64,000 bases of DNA from positions 31,786 through 95,785 of the forward strand of contig NZ_LSIJ01000014.1 of assembly GCF_001556185.1 (NCBI RefSeq), given 5' to 3'. This DNA is from Sphingomonas sp. CCH10-B3 (GTDB taxonomy: Bacteria > Pseudomonadota > Alphaproteobacteria > Sphingomonadales > Sphingomonadaceae). Both the position numbers and the translations under genes were made by a program. The notes under the pieces were generated by a model. That model searched no databases, was not told the origin of the DNA, and saw only the letters and a list, made by a program, of their open reading frames with translations. Below are positions 1 through 9,800 of the stretch, one piece after another; the stretch's first letter is position 1, and every line of letters begins with the position of its first letter.

Positions 1-128
1 TCAATGCGCCCACCGACCCGACCAAGGGCGAAGGGGCGATGAAGGGCCAGATGATCGCCGCGCCCGTGAAGATCATCAGCGCCCGCCGCATCCTTGACGT
101 GCCGCCGCCCGCCGCACCTGCGCCCTGA
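1..128 (+). CDS. C-terminal end of an unrecognised protein (5' truncated)
   Basis: Only the last 41 codons are present. The reading frame starts at base 3 and ends at TGA 126-128. The tail is rich in Ala and Pro (it ends PPPAAPAP) and contains the stretch KGQMIAAPVKIISARR. I do not recognise the family from this fragment. It runs in the same direction as alaS, 56 bp upstream of it, so the two could be co-transcribed. The coding call rests on a sustained open frame with typical local codon use running into the window edge. Confidence 0.5.
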   Translation, partial: NAPTDPTKGEGAMKGQMIAAPVKIISARRILDVPPPAAPAP

Positions 129-184
129 TGCGTGCCGCCACCGTTTCGCTTGAGCAAGTCGCGCGCGCGCCCTAGATCGGGCGC

Positions 185-2845
185 ATGACCTCGACCAACG
201 ATATCCGCCGCTCCTTCCTCGAATATTTCGAACGCGAAGGCCATGCGCGCGTCGCCTCGGCACCCTTGGTGCCGCATAACGATCCGACGCTGATGTTCGT
301 CAACGCGGGCATGGTGCCGTTCAAGAATGTGTTCACCGGCCTCGAAAGCCGCCCCTATCAGACGGCGGTGTCGAGCCAGAAATGCGTGCGCGCGGGCGGC
401 AAGCACAATGATCTCGACAATGTCGGCTATACTGCGCGGCACCATACCTTCTTCGAAATGCTCGGCAATTTTTCGTTCGGTGATTATTTCAAGGACCGCG
501 CGATCACGCTCGCCTGGAACCTGATCACCAAGGAATGGGGGATCGACCCGAACCGGCTGACCGTCACGGTCTATCACACCGACGACGAAGCCTTTGACTT
601 GTGGAAGCGCATTGCGGGCTTGCCCGATGAGCGCATCATCCGCATCGCCACCAACGACAATTTCTGGTCGATGGGCGATACTGGGCCGTGCGGGCCGTGT
701 TCGGAAATCTTCTACGATCACGGCGATCACATTCCCGGTGGCCCGCCCGGATCGCCCGATGAGGATGGCGACCGCTTCGTCGAGATCTGGAATCTGGTCT
801 TCATGCAGTTCGAGCAGGCCGCCGACGGCAGCCGCACGCCGCTGCCGCGCCCGTCGATCGACACCGGCATGGGGATCGAGCGTGTCGCCGCCGTGCTGCA
901 GGGCGTGCACGACAATTACGACACTGACACCTTCAAGGCGCTGATTGCCGCCTCCTGCGCGCTGACCGGGACCACCGCCGAAGGAGCGACCAAGGCGAGC
1001 CACCGCGTGATTGCCGACCACTTGCGCTCGGCGGGGTTCCTCGTCGCCGATGGTGTGCTGCCTGCGAACGAAGGGCGCGGCTATGTGCTGCGGCGGATCA
1101 TGCGCCGCGCGATGCGGCACGCCCATATCCTGGGGGCGAAGTCGCCGCTGATGCACCGGCTGGTGCCCGCGCTGGTGGCGGAGATGGGTGCCGCCTATCC
1201 CGAGCTCGTCCGCGCGCAGCCGCTGATCGAAGCGACGTTGCTGCAGGAGGAAACGCGCTTCCGCCGCACGCTCGAAAACGGGCTCAAGCTGCTCGACGAA
1301 GCGACGGCGGGCATGGCGGCGGGCGCGACCTTGCCGGGCGAAACCGCGTTCAAGCTCTACGACACTTATGGCTTCCCTTATGACCTGACCGAGGATGCCT
1401 TGCGCGCGCAGGGCTTTGGCATCGATCGCGCGGGCTTCGACACCGCGATGGCCGAGCAGAAGCGCGCTGCACGCGCCGCGTGGAAGGGATCGGGCGAGCG
1501 CGCCGCCGACGATGTCTGGTTCGATATCGCCGAGGAACATGGCGGCACCGAATTCACCGGCTACACCGCCGACACGGGCGAGGGCCAAGTGATCGCGATC
1601 GTCAAGGACGGAGCCCGGATCGACCGGGCGAGCGCCGGGGACAGCGTCGTCATTCTCACCAACCAGACGCCTTTCTATGCCGAAAGCGGTGGCCAGATGG
1701 GCGATGCCGGGACGATCAGCGGGGACGGCGGGCTTTCGGTGCGCGTCGAGGATACTGCCAAGGCGCTCGGGCGGCTGCATGCGCATCAAGGCGTGATCGA
1801 GGCCGGATCGGTTGCGGTCGGCGACAAGGTGCGGCTCGCGATCGACACTGCACGACGCGGGCAGGTGCGCGCGAACCATTCGGCGACGCATCTGTTGCAC
1901 GCCGCACTGCGCGAACGGCTCGGCCATCACGTCAGCCAGAAGGGCAGCCTCGTCGCGCCCGACCGGCTGCGCTTCGACTTTTCGCACCAGCAAGCGATGA
2001 CGCCGACCGAAATCGCGCAGGTCGAGGCCGATGTGAATCGGGAGATTCGCGGCAATGCGCCAGTGACGACGAGGCTGATGACGCCTGACGACGCGATTGC
2101 GGCGGGTGCGATGGCGCTGTTCGGCGAGAAATATGGCGACGAAGTCCGCGTGCTCAGCATGGGCGGCGCGGGCGAGCAATCCTATTCGGTCGAGCTGTGC
2201 GGCGGCACGCATGTGACCGCGCTCGGCGACATCGCGCTGTTCAAGATCATCAGCGAAAGCGCGGTGTCGAGCGGCATCCGCCGGATCGAGGCACTGACGG
2301 GCGAAGCGGCGCGGCTGTGGCTCGCCGATCGTGACGAGAAGCTGCGCGAGGCAGCAGCAGCACTGCGCACCGCGCCCGACGACGTGCCTTCGCGCGTTGC
2401 GGCGCTGGTCGAGGAGCGGCGGCGGCTCGAGCGCGAACTGGCCGAGGCGAAGAAAGCGCTGGCGCTTGGCGGCGGCGGTGGTGCGGCTCCGGCAGGCCCC
2501 GAGCAGGTCGGTGGTGTCAATTTCCTCGCGCAGGTCGTTGACGGCCTCGACCCCAAGGGGCTGCGCGGCGCGGTCGACGATGCCAAGGCGCGGATCGGGT
2601 CGGGCATCGCAATGATCGTCGCGGTCAACGACGGTCGCGCCTCGGTCGCGGTCGGGGTGAGCGCAGACCTGACCGGCAGCCATAACGCCGTCGATCTGCT
2701 GCGCGCAGCCGTTGCGGCGCTCGGCGGGCAGGGCGGTGGCGGCCGCCCGGACATGGCGCAGGGCGGCGGGCCTGAGGGCGACAAGGCGGCGGAGGCAGTG
2801 GCTGCAGTGAAGGCCGTGCTGGAGGGGCAGGCCGTCGCGGCCTAG
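185..2845 (+). CDS. alaS: Alanyl-tRNA synthetase
   Basis: Charges tRNA-Ala with alanine in the cytoplasm and edits mischarged Ser and Gly. At 886 aa it has the normal full length. Visible parts in order: the class II catalytic domain at the N-terminus (starting [15 protein letters not shown], with the typical [10 protein letters not shown] and [10 protein letters not shown] stretches); the editing domain with the HSATH metal-binding motif near residue 565 and its partner CGGTH near residue 672; and a Gly/Ala-rich C-terminal DHHA1-type region. The ATG at 185 gives the canonical N-terminus. It converges on the peptidase-like gene that ends at 2864. Nothing odd was seen. Confidence 0.98.
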   Translation: MTSTNDIRRSFLEYFEREGHARVASAPLVPHNDPTLMFVNAGMVPFKNVFTGLESRPYQTAVSSQKCVRAGGKHNDLDNVGYTARHHTFFEMLGNFSFGDYFKDRAITLAWNLITKEWGIDPNRLTVTVYHTDDEAFDLWKRIAGLPDERIIRIATNDNFWSMGDTGPCGPCSEIFYDHGDHIPGGPPGSPDEDGDRFVEIWNLVFMQFEQAADGSRTPLPRPSIDTGMGIERVAAVLQGVHDNYDTDTFKALIAASCALTGTTAEGATKASHRVIADHLRSAGFLVADGVLPANEGRGYVLRRIMRRAMRHAHILGAKSPLMHRLVPALVAEMGAAYPELVRAQPLIEATLLQEETRFRRTLENGLKLLDEATAGMAAGATLPGETAFKLYDTYGFPYDLTEDALRAQGFGIDRAGFDTAMAEQKRAARAAWKGSGERAADDVWFDIAEEHGGTEFTGYTADTGEGQVIAIVKDGARIDRASAGDSVVILTNQTPFYAESGGQMGDAGTISGDGGLSVRVEDTAKALGRLHAHQGVIEAGSVAVGDKVRLAIDTARRGQVRANHSATHLLHAALRERLGHHVSQKGSLVAPDRLRFDFSHQQAMTPTEIAQVEADVNREIRGNAPVTTRLMTPDDAIAAGAMALFGEKYGDEVRVLSMGGAGEQSYSVELCGGTHVTALGDIALFKIISESAVSSGIRRIEALTGEAARLWLADRDEKLREAAAALRTAPDDVPSRVAALVEERRRLERELAEAKKALALGGGGGAAPAGPEQVGGVNFLAQVVDGLDPKGLRGAVDDAKARIGSGIAMIVAVNDGRASVAVGVSADLTGSHNAVDLLRAAVAALGGQGGGGRPDMAQGGGPEGDKAAEAVAAVKAVLEGQAVAA

Positions 2846-2863
2846 CGCTGAGGGCCAAGCGCC

Positions 2864-4384
2864 CTAGTCGTCGTCCTTGCCGAACAATATAGTCTTGGCT
2901 TCGTCGATCTTACCGGCGTCGATCAGGCCGATGGCCTTGCGCATGACATTCTCGGTCAGCCCGTAATGCGGCGAAAAGGCCAGTGGCGCGAGCAGCATGC
3001 GCGCCAGCTTGGGGTCGCCGTCGATCAGCTCCTGCCGCGCGAGCCACAGTTTTATGTCGACGCTGTCGGGCGCCAGCACGGCGGCTCGCGACAATCCCTT
3101 CACCGCGCCCGGTGTCGGCTTGGCATGGGCGGCGATGAAGCTGCGGTAGTAGAAATAGAGCGGGGTTGCGGCGTTCGGCTGCTTGCGATTGGCAGTCAGG
3201 AACCAGCTGCGCGCCGTCTTCCAGGCGGCATCGTCGGCGCTCTTGCTCTTGCGCAGACGGGCGACCGCGATCCGGCCCTTGTTGACGAGGGCCTCGATAC
3301 TGTCGGGCGCGATCGCCAATGCCCGGTCGGCGGCAGCATCGGCCTGATCAAGCCGATTGGCGACCAGCTCGATCTCGCTTAGCTGGGTCTGCACGGTCGC
3401 GTCGTCGGGATATTTGCGGCCGATGGCAGCGGCTTTCAGCGCAAACGGGTGCAGATCGTCCGAACTGATTCCGACCCGAAACGTGGTGTAAACGGGCTGC
3501 ATGGCGGCAACTCCCGCAGGCAGGCGCGTCACCTGTACAGCGATGGGTTGTTTGGGCGGCGGCAGTGTGAGCAACGGCAATTTGCCGCGCATATAGGCAT
3601 CGAGCTCGGCATCGAGCTTCTTCAGATCGCCGAACGCCTGTTGCGCTGCCTGATAGCTCGGCGTGCCTTGATTGATGGCGGCGATGTAGGCGTTGAGCTG
3701 GCCCAAACGTGCCGGATTGAGCACTAAATTATGGGTCAGCAGCCAGCCGCGTGCGTAAACCAGCGATTCATCATCCGGCAGCCCGTATTTTTCAGGACTG
3801 AGGAGGTTCTTCATCGCGATGCCTCTGCCTTTCAGCAGCGCTTCTCCGCGATAATTGGCGGGATAACCCAGCCGCAGCGATCCGTCGCTCTCGAACGTGA
3901 CATTGGCGTTGAATTCGGCGAACCCTTCCGAAAACCAATAGGGATAGGCGCCGGTGAAATTGGTGGCCATGAATTGGTGACTGTATTCATGCAGCAGCAC
4001 GGTCTGCGAACTCAGCGCGCCGACGGTGGCTTTCGCGTCGACCTTGGGATCGTAAAGCGAGAGGATGAACGAGCCGGCGGTCCGGGCATAGGAAACCCCG
4101 ACGGCTCCATAGCAGCGGCAGGCCGCCTGAAAATCGCCCGAGCGCAGCACATAAACCGTGACCGGGCGCAACAACAGGTCGGGGTCATCGCCTACGCCGT
4201 ATAGGGTCCGAAGCGCCGCATCGAACCGTTCGAGCCGCACCGCAAAATCGCGGGCATTCTGTTCGCTGTCGTCGATGTGGAGCACGAAATGGCTGGTGCG
4301 CGCCTGCCACCATTCGGCGCGCGCCGGCCCAGCCAGCGCCAACGGCAGCAGGCTCAGGAACAGGTATCGCAACAGAGTTGGCAT
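2864..4384 (-). CDS. Secreted gluzincin-type metallopeptidase-like protein with TPR-like C-terminal half
   Basis: Predicted exported protein of 506 aa. I chose the internal ATG at 4384, because from there the protein begins with a clear signal peptide (MPTLLRYLFLSLLPLALAGPARA); the upstream ATG would add 17 residues ahead of it. HEYSH at residues 132-136, followed about 20 residues later by WFSEGFAEF, is the zinc-ligand arrangement of gluzincins of the peptidase MA type. The second half (roughly 330-460) is Ala-rich helical sequence with degenerate TPR-like repeats (ADRALAIAPDSIEALVNKGR). Substrate unknown. It lies downstream of hemA on the same strand, with a 143-bp gap that has no convincing terminator, so read-through from the photosynthesis operon is possible. 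Confidence 0.8.
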   Translation of the reverse strand: MPTLLRYLFLSLLPLALAGPARAEWWQARTSHFVLHIDDSEQNARDFAVRLERFDAALRTLYGVGDDPDLLLRPVTVYVLRSGDFQAACRCYGAVGVSYARTAGSFILSLYDPKVDAKATVGALSSQTVLLHEYSHQFMATNFTGAYPYWFSEGFAEFNANVTFESDGSLRLGYPANYRGEALLKGRGIAMKNLLSPEKYGLPDDESLVYARGWLLTHNLVLNPARLGQLNAYIAAINQGTPSYQAAQQAFGDLKKLDAELDAYMRGKLPLLTLPPPKQPIAVQVTRLPAGVAAMQPVYTTFRVGISSDDLHPFALKAAAIGRKYPDDATVQTQLSEIELVANRLDQADAAADRALAIAPDSIEALVNKGRIAVARLRKSKSADDAAWKTARSWFLTANRKQPNAATPLYFYYRSFIAAHAKPTPGAVKGLSRAAVLAPDSVDIKLWLARQELIDGDPKLARMLLAPLAFSPHYGLTENVMRKAIGLIDAGKIDEAKTILFGKDDD

Positions 4385-4527
4385 CGCGGCTTCGCTCCCC
4401 GGGAGGACGCTAACCGGGCCGCAAATCAGGCGCAATCATCGGCGGCGGAGAGTCGCTGCGAAACCGGATTGGGTGCGAAGGTCACGGTTGGGCTCGCCAT
4501 AGAGCTTCTCGTGACCTCAGCCCGGGA

Positions 4528-5748
4528 TCAAGCCGCCATCGAACTCCGCGCGAGTTCGCACATCGACCAGATTTCGCTGAGCGCCGAGACGAGCTTGTCG
4601 ATATCGGCGTCCGAATGCACCGGCGAGGGCGTAATGCGCAGCCGCTCGGTGCCGACCGGCACCGTCGGATAGTTGATCGGCTGGACATAGATGCCGTGGT
4701 TGTCGAGCAGCCAGTCGCTGATCATCTTGCACTTCTTGGCGTCGCCGACCATCACCGGGATGATGTGACTGGGGTTCTCCAGCGTCGGAATGCCGATCGC
4801 GTGCAGCCGGCGGCGCACCGTTGCGACGCGCTCCTGGTGACGGGCGCGTTCGACCTGGCTGGTCTTCAGATGGCGGATGCTCGCGGTCGCGCCGGCGGCA
4901 AGCGCCGGTGGCAGGGCGGTCGTGAAGATGAAACCGCTCGCAAAGCTGCGCACGAAATCGACGAGCTTGGCCGAACCCGTGATATAGCCGCCCATCACGC
5001 CGAACGCCTTGCCGAGCGTGCCTTCGATCACGTCGATGCGGTCCATCAGGCCGCGGGCTTCGGCAATGCCGCCGCCGCGTGGGCCATAAAGGCCGACGGC
5101 GTGCACTTCGTCGATGTAGCTCAGCGCGCCATGTTTTTCGCACACGTCCAGGATTTGCTCGATCGGGGCGATGTCGCCATCCATCGAATAGACGCTTTCG
5201 AACGCGACCAGCTTGGCCCGACCGGGCGCGATTGCGGCCAGCTTGCGGTCGAGGTCTTCCCAGTCGTTATGGTTGAAGCGAATGCATTCGGCGCGGCTGT
5301 GGCGGATGCCTTCGATCATCGAGGCATGATTAAGCGCGTCGGACAGCACCACACAGTCGGGCAGCTTCGCGGCGAGCGTCGACAGCGCCGCCCAGTTGGA
5401 CACATAGCCCGAAGTGAACAGCAGCGCGGCTTCCTTGCCGTGCAGGTCGGCGAGTTCGGCTTCGAGTTCGACATGCGCGTGGCAAGTGCCGCTGATGTTG
5501 CGGGTGCCGCCCGCGCCCGCGCCGCAATCGTCGAGCGTTTGGTGCATGGCTTCGAGCACTGCCGGGTGCTGGCCCATGCCGAGGTAATCGTTCGAGCACC
5601 ATACGGTCACTTCGCCGACGCCGTCGCCCGTGTAATGGCGGGCGCGCGGGAAGTTGCCGGCGCGACGCTCAAGCTCGGCGAAAATGCGATAGCGCCCATC
5701 CTGCTTCAGCGTGGCAAGCTGGCTGCCGAAATATGCCTCGTAATCCAT
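4528..5748 (-). CDS. hemA: 5-aminolevulinate synthase
   Basis: PLP enzyme that condenses glycine with succinyl-CoA to 5-aminolevulinate, the first committed step to haem and bacteriochlorophyll in alphaproteobacteria. At 406 aa it has the usual length. The catalytic lysine is K247 in [10 protein letters not shown], and the PLP-contacting stretch YIDEVHAVG is at 211-219. It is the last gene of the bch/puh superoperon, 1 bp after puhE, which couples precursor supply to pigment synthesis. An additional copy elsewhere in the genome is possible, as in Rhodobacter, but cannot be judged here. Confidence 0.97.
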   Translation of the reverse strand: MDYEAYFGSQLATLKQDGRYRIFAELERRAGNFPRARHYTGDGVGEVTVWCSNDYLGMGQHPAVLEAMHQTLDDCGAGAGGTRNISGTCHAHVELEAELADLHGKEAALLFTSGYVSNWAALSTLAAKLPDCVVLSDALNHASMIEGIRHSRAECIRFNHNDWEDLDRKLAAIAPGRAKLVAFESVYSMDGDIAPIEQILDVCEKHGALSYIDEVHAVGLYGPRGGGIAEARGLMDRIDVIEGTLGKAFGVMGGYITGSAKLVDFVRSFASGFIFTTALPPALAAGATASIRHLKTSQVERARHQERVATVRRRLHAIGIPTLENPSHIIPVMVGDAKKCKMISDWLLDNHGIYVQPINYPTVPVGTERLRITPSPVHSDADIDKLVSALSEIWSMCELARSSMAA

Positions 5749-5749
5749 C

Positions 5750-6532
5750 TTACCTCTGCTCCGTGCTCATGGTCTTTGCTCTAACAGGCTGGAGCGATGC
5801 CCAGCGATACATCATTGCGTCCCGGATCGGCAATGCGAGCAGCAAGTGCTCGACGACGCCCAGAAAGGCAAGTCCGGCGATCAGCGTCCAGCTGGCGGCC
5901 ATGCCCGGCTCGCGGGTCGCGGCCGCAGCGGCCCACGCTCCCCAAGTAGCGAGCGACCCGAAACCGACTGAGAAGGGGAACAGCCAGTTGCAGCGCGCCT
6001 TGCGGAAATAGGTCTTGAGATAGGCCAGATGCGCCGGGAAGACCTCGTCCGACAGGCTCGGCACGCCGAGATAGAGATTGAGCTTGGCCGACAGCCGCAT
6101 GCCGAACAGCAGCGCAAAGGCGAGCGGCGCAGTCTGGTTGGGCTGACCCCAGCACAATGCGACCAGCAACAGCACGGTCGCCGCGAGCGCGATCTCGTGG
6201 TGGATGACCGTGGCCGTCGCTGCCTTGAAGCGCGCCCAGCCGCGTGCGCCGGGCGGGCAGGGGTCGCGACGCGGGCCGCTGACGAAACCCATCAGAAATC
6301 CCATTTCGTGCCATCCCCAGATCGCGATCGAGGCGGCAAAGGCAATGTAGACCGATACGAAGCTCTGGCTGCCCGCCGTCGCGACGATTGCGATGAGGGC
6401 GGCAATGGCGACGATACCAGCCGCGCGGAAGCTGCCCGCAAAGGTCTCGCGCGGGCGGCTGTCGAGCCAGACCACGGCCGCCGTGCCGAAGAACCACACC
6501 GCCAGCGCGAAAAGGAGCGGTGGAACGCTCAC
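5750..6532 (-). CDS. puhE: Putative photosynthetic complex assembly protein PuhE
   Basis: Integral membrane protein of 260 aa with about seven hydrophobic segments. It matches the PuhE family (DUF3623) in its N-terminus ([28 protein letters not shown]) and its position between acsF and hemA. The family is required for normal reaction-centre or light-harvesting assembly in Rhodobacter, but its molecular role is not settled. Its ATG overlaps the acsF stop by 4 bases, indicating translational coupling. Confidence 0.92.
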   Translation of the reverse strand: MSVPPLLFALAVWFFGTAAVVWLDSRPRETFAGSFRAAGIVAIAALIAIVATAGSQSFVSVYIAFAASIAIWGWHEMGFLMGFVSGPRRDPCPPGARGWARFKAATATVIHHEIALAATVLLLVALCWGQPNQTAPLAFALLFGMRLSAKLNLYLGVPSLSDEVFPAHLAYLKTYFRKARCNWLFPFSVGFGSLATWGAWAAAAATREPGMAASWTLIAGLAFLGVVEHLLLALPIRDAMMYRWASLQPVRAKTMSTEQR

Positions 6533-7614
6533 CAGGCCGGGACCAGCCGAACATTGGCGGGGAGCGCATTGCGCTTGGCCGGGATCGCGAGCAGCCGGAC
6601 GAAAGTTGCACCCGCCGCTGCCGTCAGGGCGAGTTTCTTGACGCGGCCGATGATGCCGCCCTGCGCCGTCGCTGCGTCCATCGCGTTCGAAATCCGCCGC
6701 ATCCGCTCCATTCCGGTGCGGAACGCGGTGCTGTCAGTGTCGAGCGTGAGCGGGAACACCTGGCGCGAGATTGCCGAGCATATGTCGAACACCTGATAGT
6801 CGTAATCGGTCGGATCGACGCCGAGCGCGGCGTGGAACGACGGGCGATTATGATCGCGTACATACATGGTCGCATAGACCGCCATCAGGAAGAACTTGAT
6901 CCACAGCCGGTTGTGACCCTGCAACAGCTTGGGATCGTTGCGCATCAGCAGCGCGAACGCCTCGCCGTGGCGGAACTCGTCGTTGCACCATTGTTCAAAC
7001 CAGTTGAAGATCGGGTGAAAGCGCAGCTCGGGGTGCCGCGCGAGGTGGCGATAGATCGCGATATAGCGCGCATAGCCGATCTTTTCCGACAGATAGACGG
7101 CGTAGAAAATGAACTTCGGCCTGAAATAGGTGTATTTCTTGGTCTTGGTCAGGAACGACAGGTTCACGCCGATGCCGGCGTCTTTCAGCGTATCGTTGAT
7201 GAAGCCGGCGTGGCGGCTTTCGTCGCGGCTCAGCAGCTTGAAGAGTTGCTTGATATCGGGGTTCTTCGCGCGCTTGGCGATTTCGGCATAAAGGATGCAG
7301 CCCGAGAATTCGGACGTCAGCGAACTCACCAGAAAATCGACGAATTCGGCGCGGAGATCGTCGGGCAGGCTTTCGATCACGCCGTCGAACGCTTCGGTGC
7401 GCGTGAAGTGGCGCTTGTTGGGGTCCGACTGCATCTCTGCGATCAGTTGGTCCCATTCGCGTCGCACATTCGTCACGTCGATGCGGTCGAGGGCCGCGAA
7501 GTCGGTCGTGTAGAAGCGCGGGCTCAGCACCGTCTCGCGCTGGGCGATCTTCATCGACTCGGTGTCGGTCGCCTTGGCCGAAGGGATGGCGGGGAATTTT
7601 GCTGGCGCGTTCAT
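6529..7614 (-). CDS. acsF: Mg-protoporphyrin IX monomethyl ester oxidative cyclase (aerobic)
   Basis: Oxygen-dependent diiron enzyme that forms the isocyclic ring E, giving divinyl protochlorophyllide. The start at 7614 (MNAPAKF, 361 aa) overlaps the upstream small ORF by 4 bases; a longer frame to 7686 would run through that ORF. The diiron ligand pattern is visible: Glu in the SEFSG segment near 102, DESRH at 131-135 and NDEFRH at 211-216. Its presence implies pigment synthesis under oxygen; no anaerobic cyclase (bchE) is in the window. It sits between a small conserved-position ORF and puhE. Confidence 0.97.
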   Translation of the reverse strand: MNAPAKFPAIPSAKATDTESMKIAQRETVLSPRFYTTDFAALDRIDVTNVRREWDQLIAEMQSDPNKRHFTRTEAFDGVIESLPDDLRAEFVDFLVSSLTSEFSGCILYAEIAKRAKNPDIKQLFKLLSRDESRHAGFINDTLKDAGIGVNLSFLTKTKKYTYFRPKFIFYAVYLSEKIGYARYIAIYRHLARHPELRFHPIFNWFEQWCNDEFRHGEAFALLMRNDPKLLQGHNRLWIKFFLMAVYATMYVRDHNRPSFHAALGVDPTDYDYQVFDICSAISRQVFPLTLDTDSTAFRTGMERMRRISNAMDAATAQGGIIGRVKKLALTAAAGATFVRLLAIPAKRNALPANVRLVPAW

Positions 7615-7904
7615 GCGGCCCTCCCGGGGGAAAAACTGACTTCGTAGAGTTCGGTCATTTCGAAATGGCCGGCGAACTTGGTCCACAGCCGCTCGATCGT
7701 GGTTGCGCGCTCCACGGTTGCGACGCGGTCGAACACCGCGCTTTCGCCGAAGCCGACGACGATCGGCTCGCCGTGCACGCGGACGCGGTCGCCGGGATAG
7801 ATCGGCAGGTCGTCGGCAAGCTCGACATGCGCATGGCAGGCGGCATCGCTGTTATCGATTTCGATCCGGCATGGTGTGTCGAAGATCGTGCGGCGAAACG
7901 GCAT
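7611..7904 (-). CDS. Small soluble protein of unknown function in the puh-acsF operon
   Basis: A 97-aa protein starting [16 protein letters not shown], locked into the operon: its ATG shares one base with the puhC stop (TGATG) and its stop overlaps the acsF start by 4 bases. Composition is mixed and acidic, with no signal peptide or membrane segment. The middle ([22 protein letters not shown]) looks like a small beta-rich or OB-like fold. I recognise the position (ORFs are known between puhC and acsF in other photosynthesis clusters) but not a function. A role in cyclase or reaction-centre assembly is only an inference from context. Confidence 0.85.
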   Translation of the reverse strand: MPFRRTIFDTPCRIEIDNSDAACHAHVELADDLPIYPGDRVRVHGEPIVVGFGESAVFDRVATVERATTIERLWTKFAGHFEMTELYEVSFSPGRAA

Positions 7905-8386
7905 CAGCGGGCCTCCGGCGATTGCAGCAGGGCAAGGAAGGCGTCGCGATTGGTCGGGCCAAAGGCGCCGAGTTCGAGCGCGCGGCCCGTCAGCGAGTCG
8001 ACGAGCGAAAGCTGGCCGTCGCTCCACAGCGTCAGCTCGAACGGCGCATCGGCGCCCAGACCGCGCATCCGCCGGTCGCGCGCCATGCCGCGCATCACGC
8101 TGCGCACGAAGCCGCTCTTGGTGAACGGCGCGACCGTGCCAGCGACGCGCCCGGCGGCGACATCCTCGATTACGACGGCGCCATCAGCCCGATCGCTGAA
8201 GCGCAGGCTGCGCGTGATCACGACCCGGGCGTTCTCGTTTGCGCGCACCGTCGCCGGAACGGCGGCAGGCGGCAGTTGCGCGATACGGGCGGCGGTCGTT
8301 GCCGCAAGTGCGGTCAGCACCAGACCGCAGGCGAGGAACAATGCGCCCTTGGGCAGCATGTTGCGATGGTCATGCGCCATGCTCAT
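7904..8386 (-). CDS. puhC: Photosynthetic complex assembly protein PuhC
   Basis: A 160-aa protein with one N-terminal membrane anchor (about residues 12-36) followed by a periplasmic domain with the PuhC pattern (ITRSLRFSDRADGAVVIED ... RGMARDRRMRG). In Rhodobacter PuhC supports assembly of the reaction centre and LH1 core. The start overlaps the puhB stop by 4 bases and the end shares one base with the next ORF. Confidence 0.93.
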   Translation of the reverse strand: MSMAHDHRNMLPKGALFLACGLVLTALAATTAARIAQLPPAAVPATVRANENARVVITRSLRFSDRADGAVVIEDVAAGRVAGTVAPFTKSGFVRSVMRGMARDRRMRGLGADAPFELTLWSDGQLSLVDSLTGRALELGAFGPTNRDAFLALLQSPEAR

Positions 8387-9009
8387 GCCGCCACCGCCGC
8401 GCCGACCGGCGTCACTGTCAGGCTTTCGATGGTCGCGACCGGCTTGACGACGCCGTCACCCTGCGCGGCGCGGGTGGCGCGCGCGGCGATCATCCCGACC
8501 CGGGCGATGTCGGGGACCGCGCGCAGCATCGGCCGGGGGGCGCTGAAATGCCACCCCTGCGCGTGCGGCCACAGCGCGATATAGCCCAGCCGCTGCTGCC
8601 CGGTCAGTTGCAGCAGCAGATCGCCTGTGCCGCGTGCACGGGCGCGCAGGTCGATCGACCCGACCAGTGGCAGCGGCAGGTTGATGCACTTCGGAATCGC
8701 CATGCCGAAACGCAGGACGATGCGCCGGTTGGTGATCGTGTAGATCGTCGTCTTGGCGGTGCCGAAGGCGATCAGGTGCAGCAGCGCGACCCCGACCATC
8801 CCCGCCACCAACGTCATCCCGACACCGAGCATCGATCCGCCTGCCAGCGCCACCAGCGCGAGCACCCCGAAATAGGCAGTGACCGCACCGGTGTGGAACG
8901 CCGTCCGGGCAAGCACGCGCCAGTCAGGCGATCCCTGCCACAGGATCGTCTCGCCCGGCGGCAACAGCCCGGGCAGACCGCGGATCGGCTCGTTGTCGTA
9001 TTCGCTCAC
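8383..9009 (-). CDS. puhB: Photosynthetic complex assembly protein PuhB
   Basis: A 208-aa membrane protein that starts with GTG at 9009, overlapping the puhA TGA by 4 bases. The N-terminus (GLPGLLPPGETILWQGSPDW) is typical of PuhB. Two hydrophobic segments follow (about 42-95), then a PH-like region (YTITNRRIVLRFGMAIP). The family helps assemble the reaction centre, PuhA in particular. Gene order puhA-puhB-puhC is conserved. Confidence 0.94.
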   Translation of the reverse strand: MSEYDNEPIRGLPGLLPPGETILWQGSPDWRVLARTAFHTGAVTAYFGVLALVALAGGSMLGVGMTLVAGMVGVALLHLIAFGTAKTTIYTITNRRIVLRFGMAIPKCINLPLPLVGSIDLRARARGTGDLLLQLTGQQRLGYIALWPHAQGWHFSAPRPMLRAVPDIARVGMIAARATRAAQGDGVVKPVATIESLTVTPVGAAVAA

Positions 9010-9776
9010 AGGATCGGCTCCGAACGGCTTGGCGTGGCATAGAGATAGCCGCCGCCGAAATAGGCCTGGACGCGTTCTTCTTCGTACAGCGTGATCACGT
9101 CGGTGCCTTCAATGCCGGGGGCATCGGCGAACTGCGCCGCGGTGATCGCATCGACGGTTACGGTCGCGGTCGCCCGGCTGATGCTCGACATGAACATCGG
9201 CGCGAGCACGTGGCGGCCGCCGTCGATTTCGACTTCGAGATAGCGGATCAGGCGGTCGGCGCGGTCGATCCAGAGATCGGTGACCTTGCCAGCGGTGCGG
9301 CCATCGACGCCGACGACGGTATAGCCACGCGGATCAGCGTCACGGCGCTCGACCGTAAAGCCTTCGGCGACGCGCATCGGCACGATGCGGGGGTGGCCTT
9401 CCCAATCGAGATCGGGGTGCTTGGCGCGATTGGCATAAGCTGCCGGGCCGACGCCATCGACCAGCGGATTGCCGGTCGGCACCAGCGGCGCGCCCGCGAA
9501 ATTCTCGGCCGGGCGAGCCGCAACCTTGAAGTCGTCGCGGCTGCCGTTGGGAACCGAGACGGTGCCGCGGCCAAAGGGCAGGCGGAACGTCTTGGGCAGC
9601 GCGCGCAGCAGCGCGGTGCCTTCGCCTTCGAGCCGGCCGGTCAGCTCATGTTCGAGCGGATAGCCTTCGCGGCGATCCTCGCGGCGGAGGTAGACCACCA
9701 ACCCGAGGAAAAAGAGGAAAAAGGCGTTGAGCACAACGAGTGCCACGTCGATGTGCTGGGTGAGGGTCAAATGCAT
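9006..9776 (-). CDS. puhA: Photosynthetic reaction centre H subunit
   Basis: The H subunit caps the L/M reaction-centre core on the cytoplasmic side and helps proton delivery to QB. It is 256 aa, with a single N-terminal transmembrane helix (about residues 11-30, IDVALVVLNAFFLFFLGLVVYL) followed by charged RREDRREGYPLE and a PRC-barrel-type cytoplasmic domain (YTVVGVDGRTAGKVTDLWIDRAD). It lies 24 bp downstream of lhaA in the superoperon. The L and M genes (puf) are outside the window. Confidence 0.97.
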   Translation of the reverse strand: MHLTLTQHIDVALVVLNAFFLFFLGLVVYLRREDRREGYPLEHELTGRLEGEGTALLRALPKTFRLPFGRGTVSVPNGSRDDFKVAARPAENFAGAPLVPTGNPLVDGVGPAAYANRAKHPDLDWEGHPRIVPMRVAEGFTVERRDADPRGYTVVGVDGRTAGKVTDLWIDRADRLIRYLEVEIDGGRHVLAPMFMSSISRATATVTVDAITAAQFADAPGIEGTDVITLYEEERVQAYFGGGYLYATPSRSEPIL

Positions 9777-9800
9777 CGGACCATCCTTCTTTCTGGGCGC

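Noticed and set aside
2182..2784. 200-codon open frame antisense to alaS, and many similar long antisense frames (for example 31763-32950 against ctaA and its neighbour, 14276-16519 against bchH)
   Set aside because: High GC makes stop codons rare in antisense frames. The translations are Arg/Ala/Gln-rich without family features, and each lies wholly over a confident gene.
4385..4527. Terminator after hemA (GGTCACG/CGTGACC inverted repeat)
   Set aside because: A 7-bp stem with a 25-base loop and no T tract is too weak to call.
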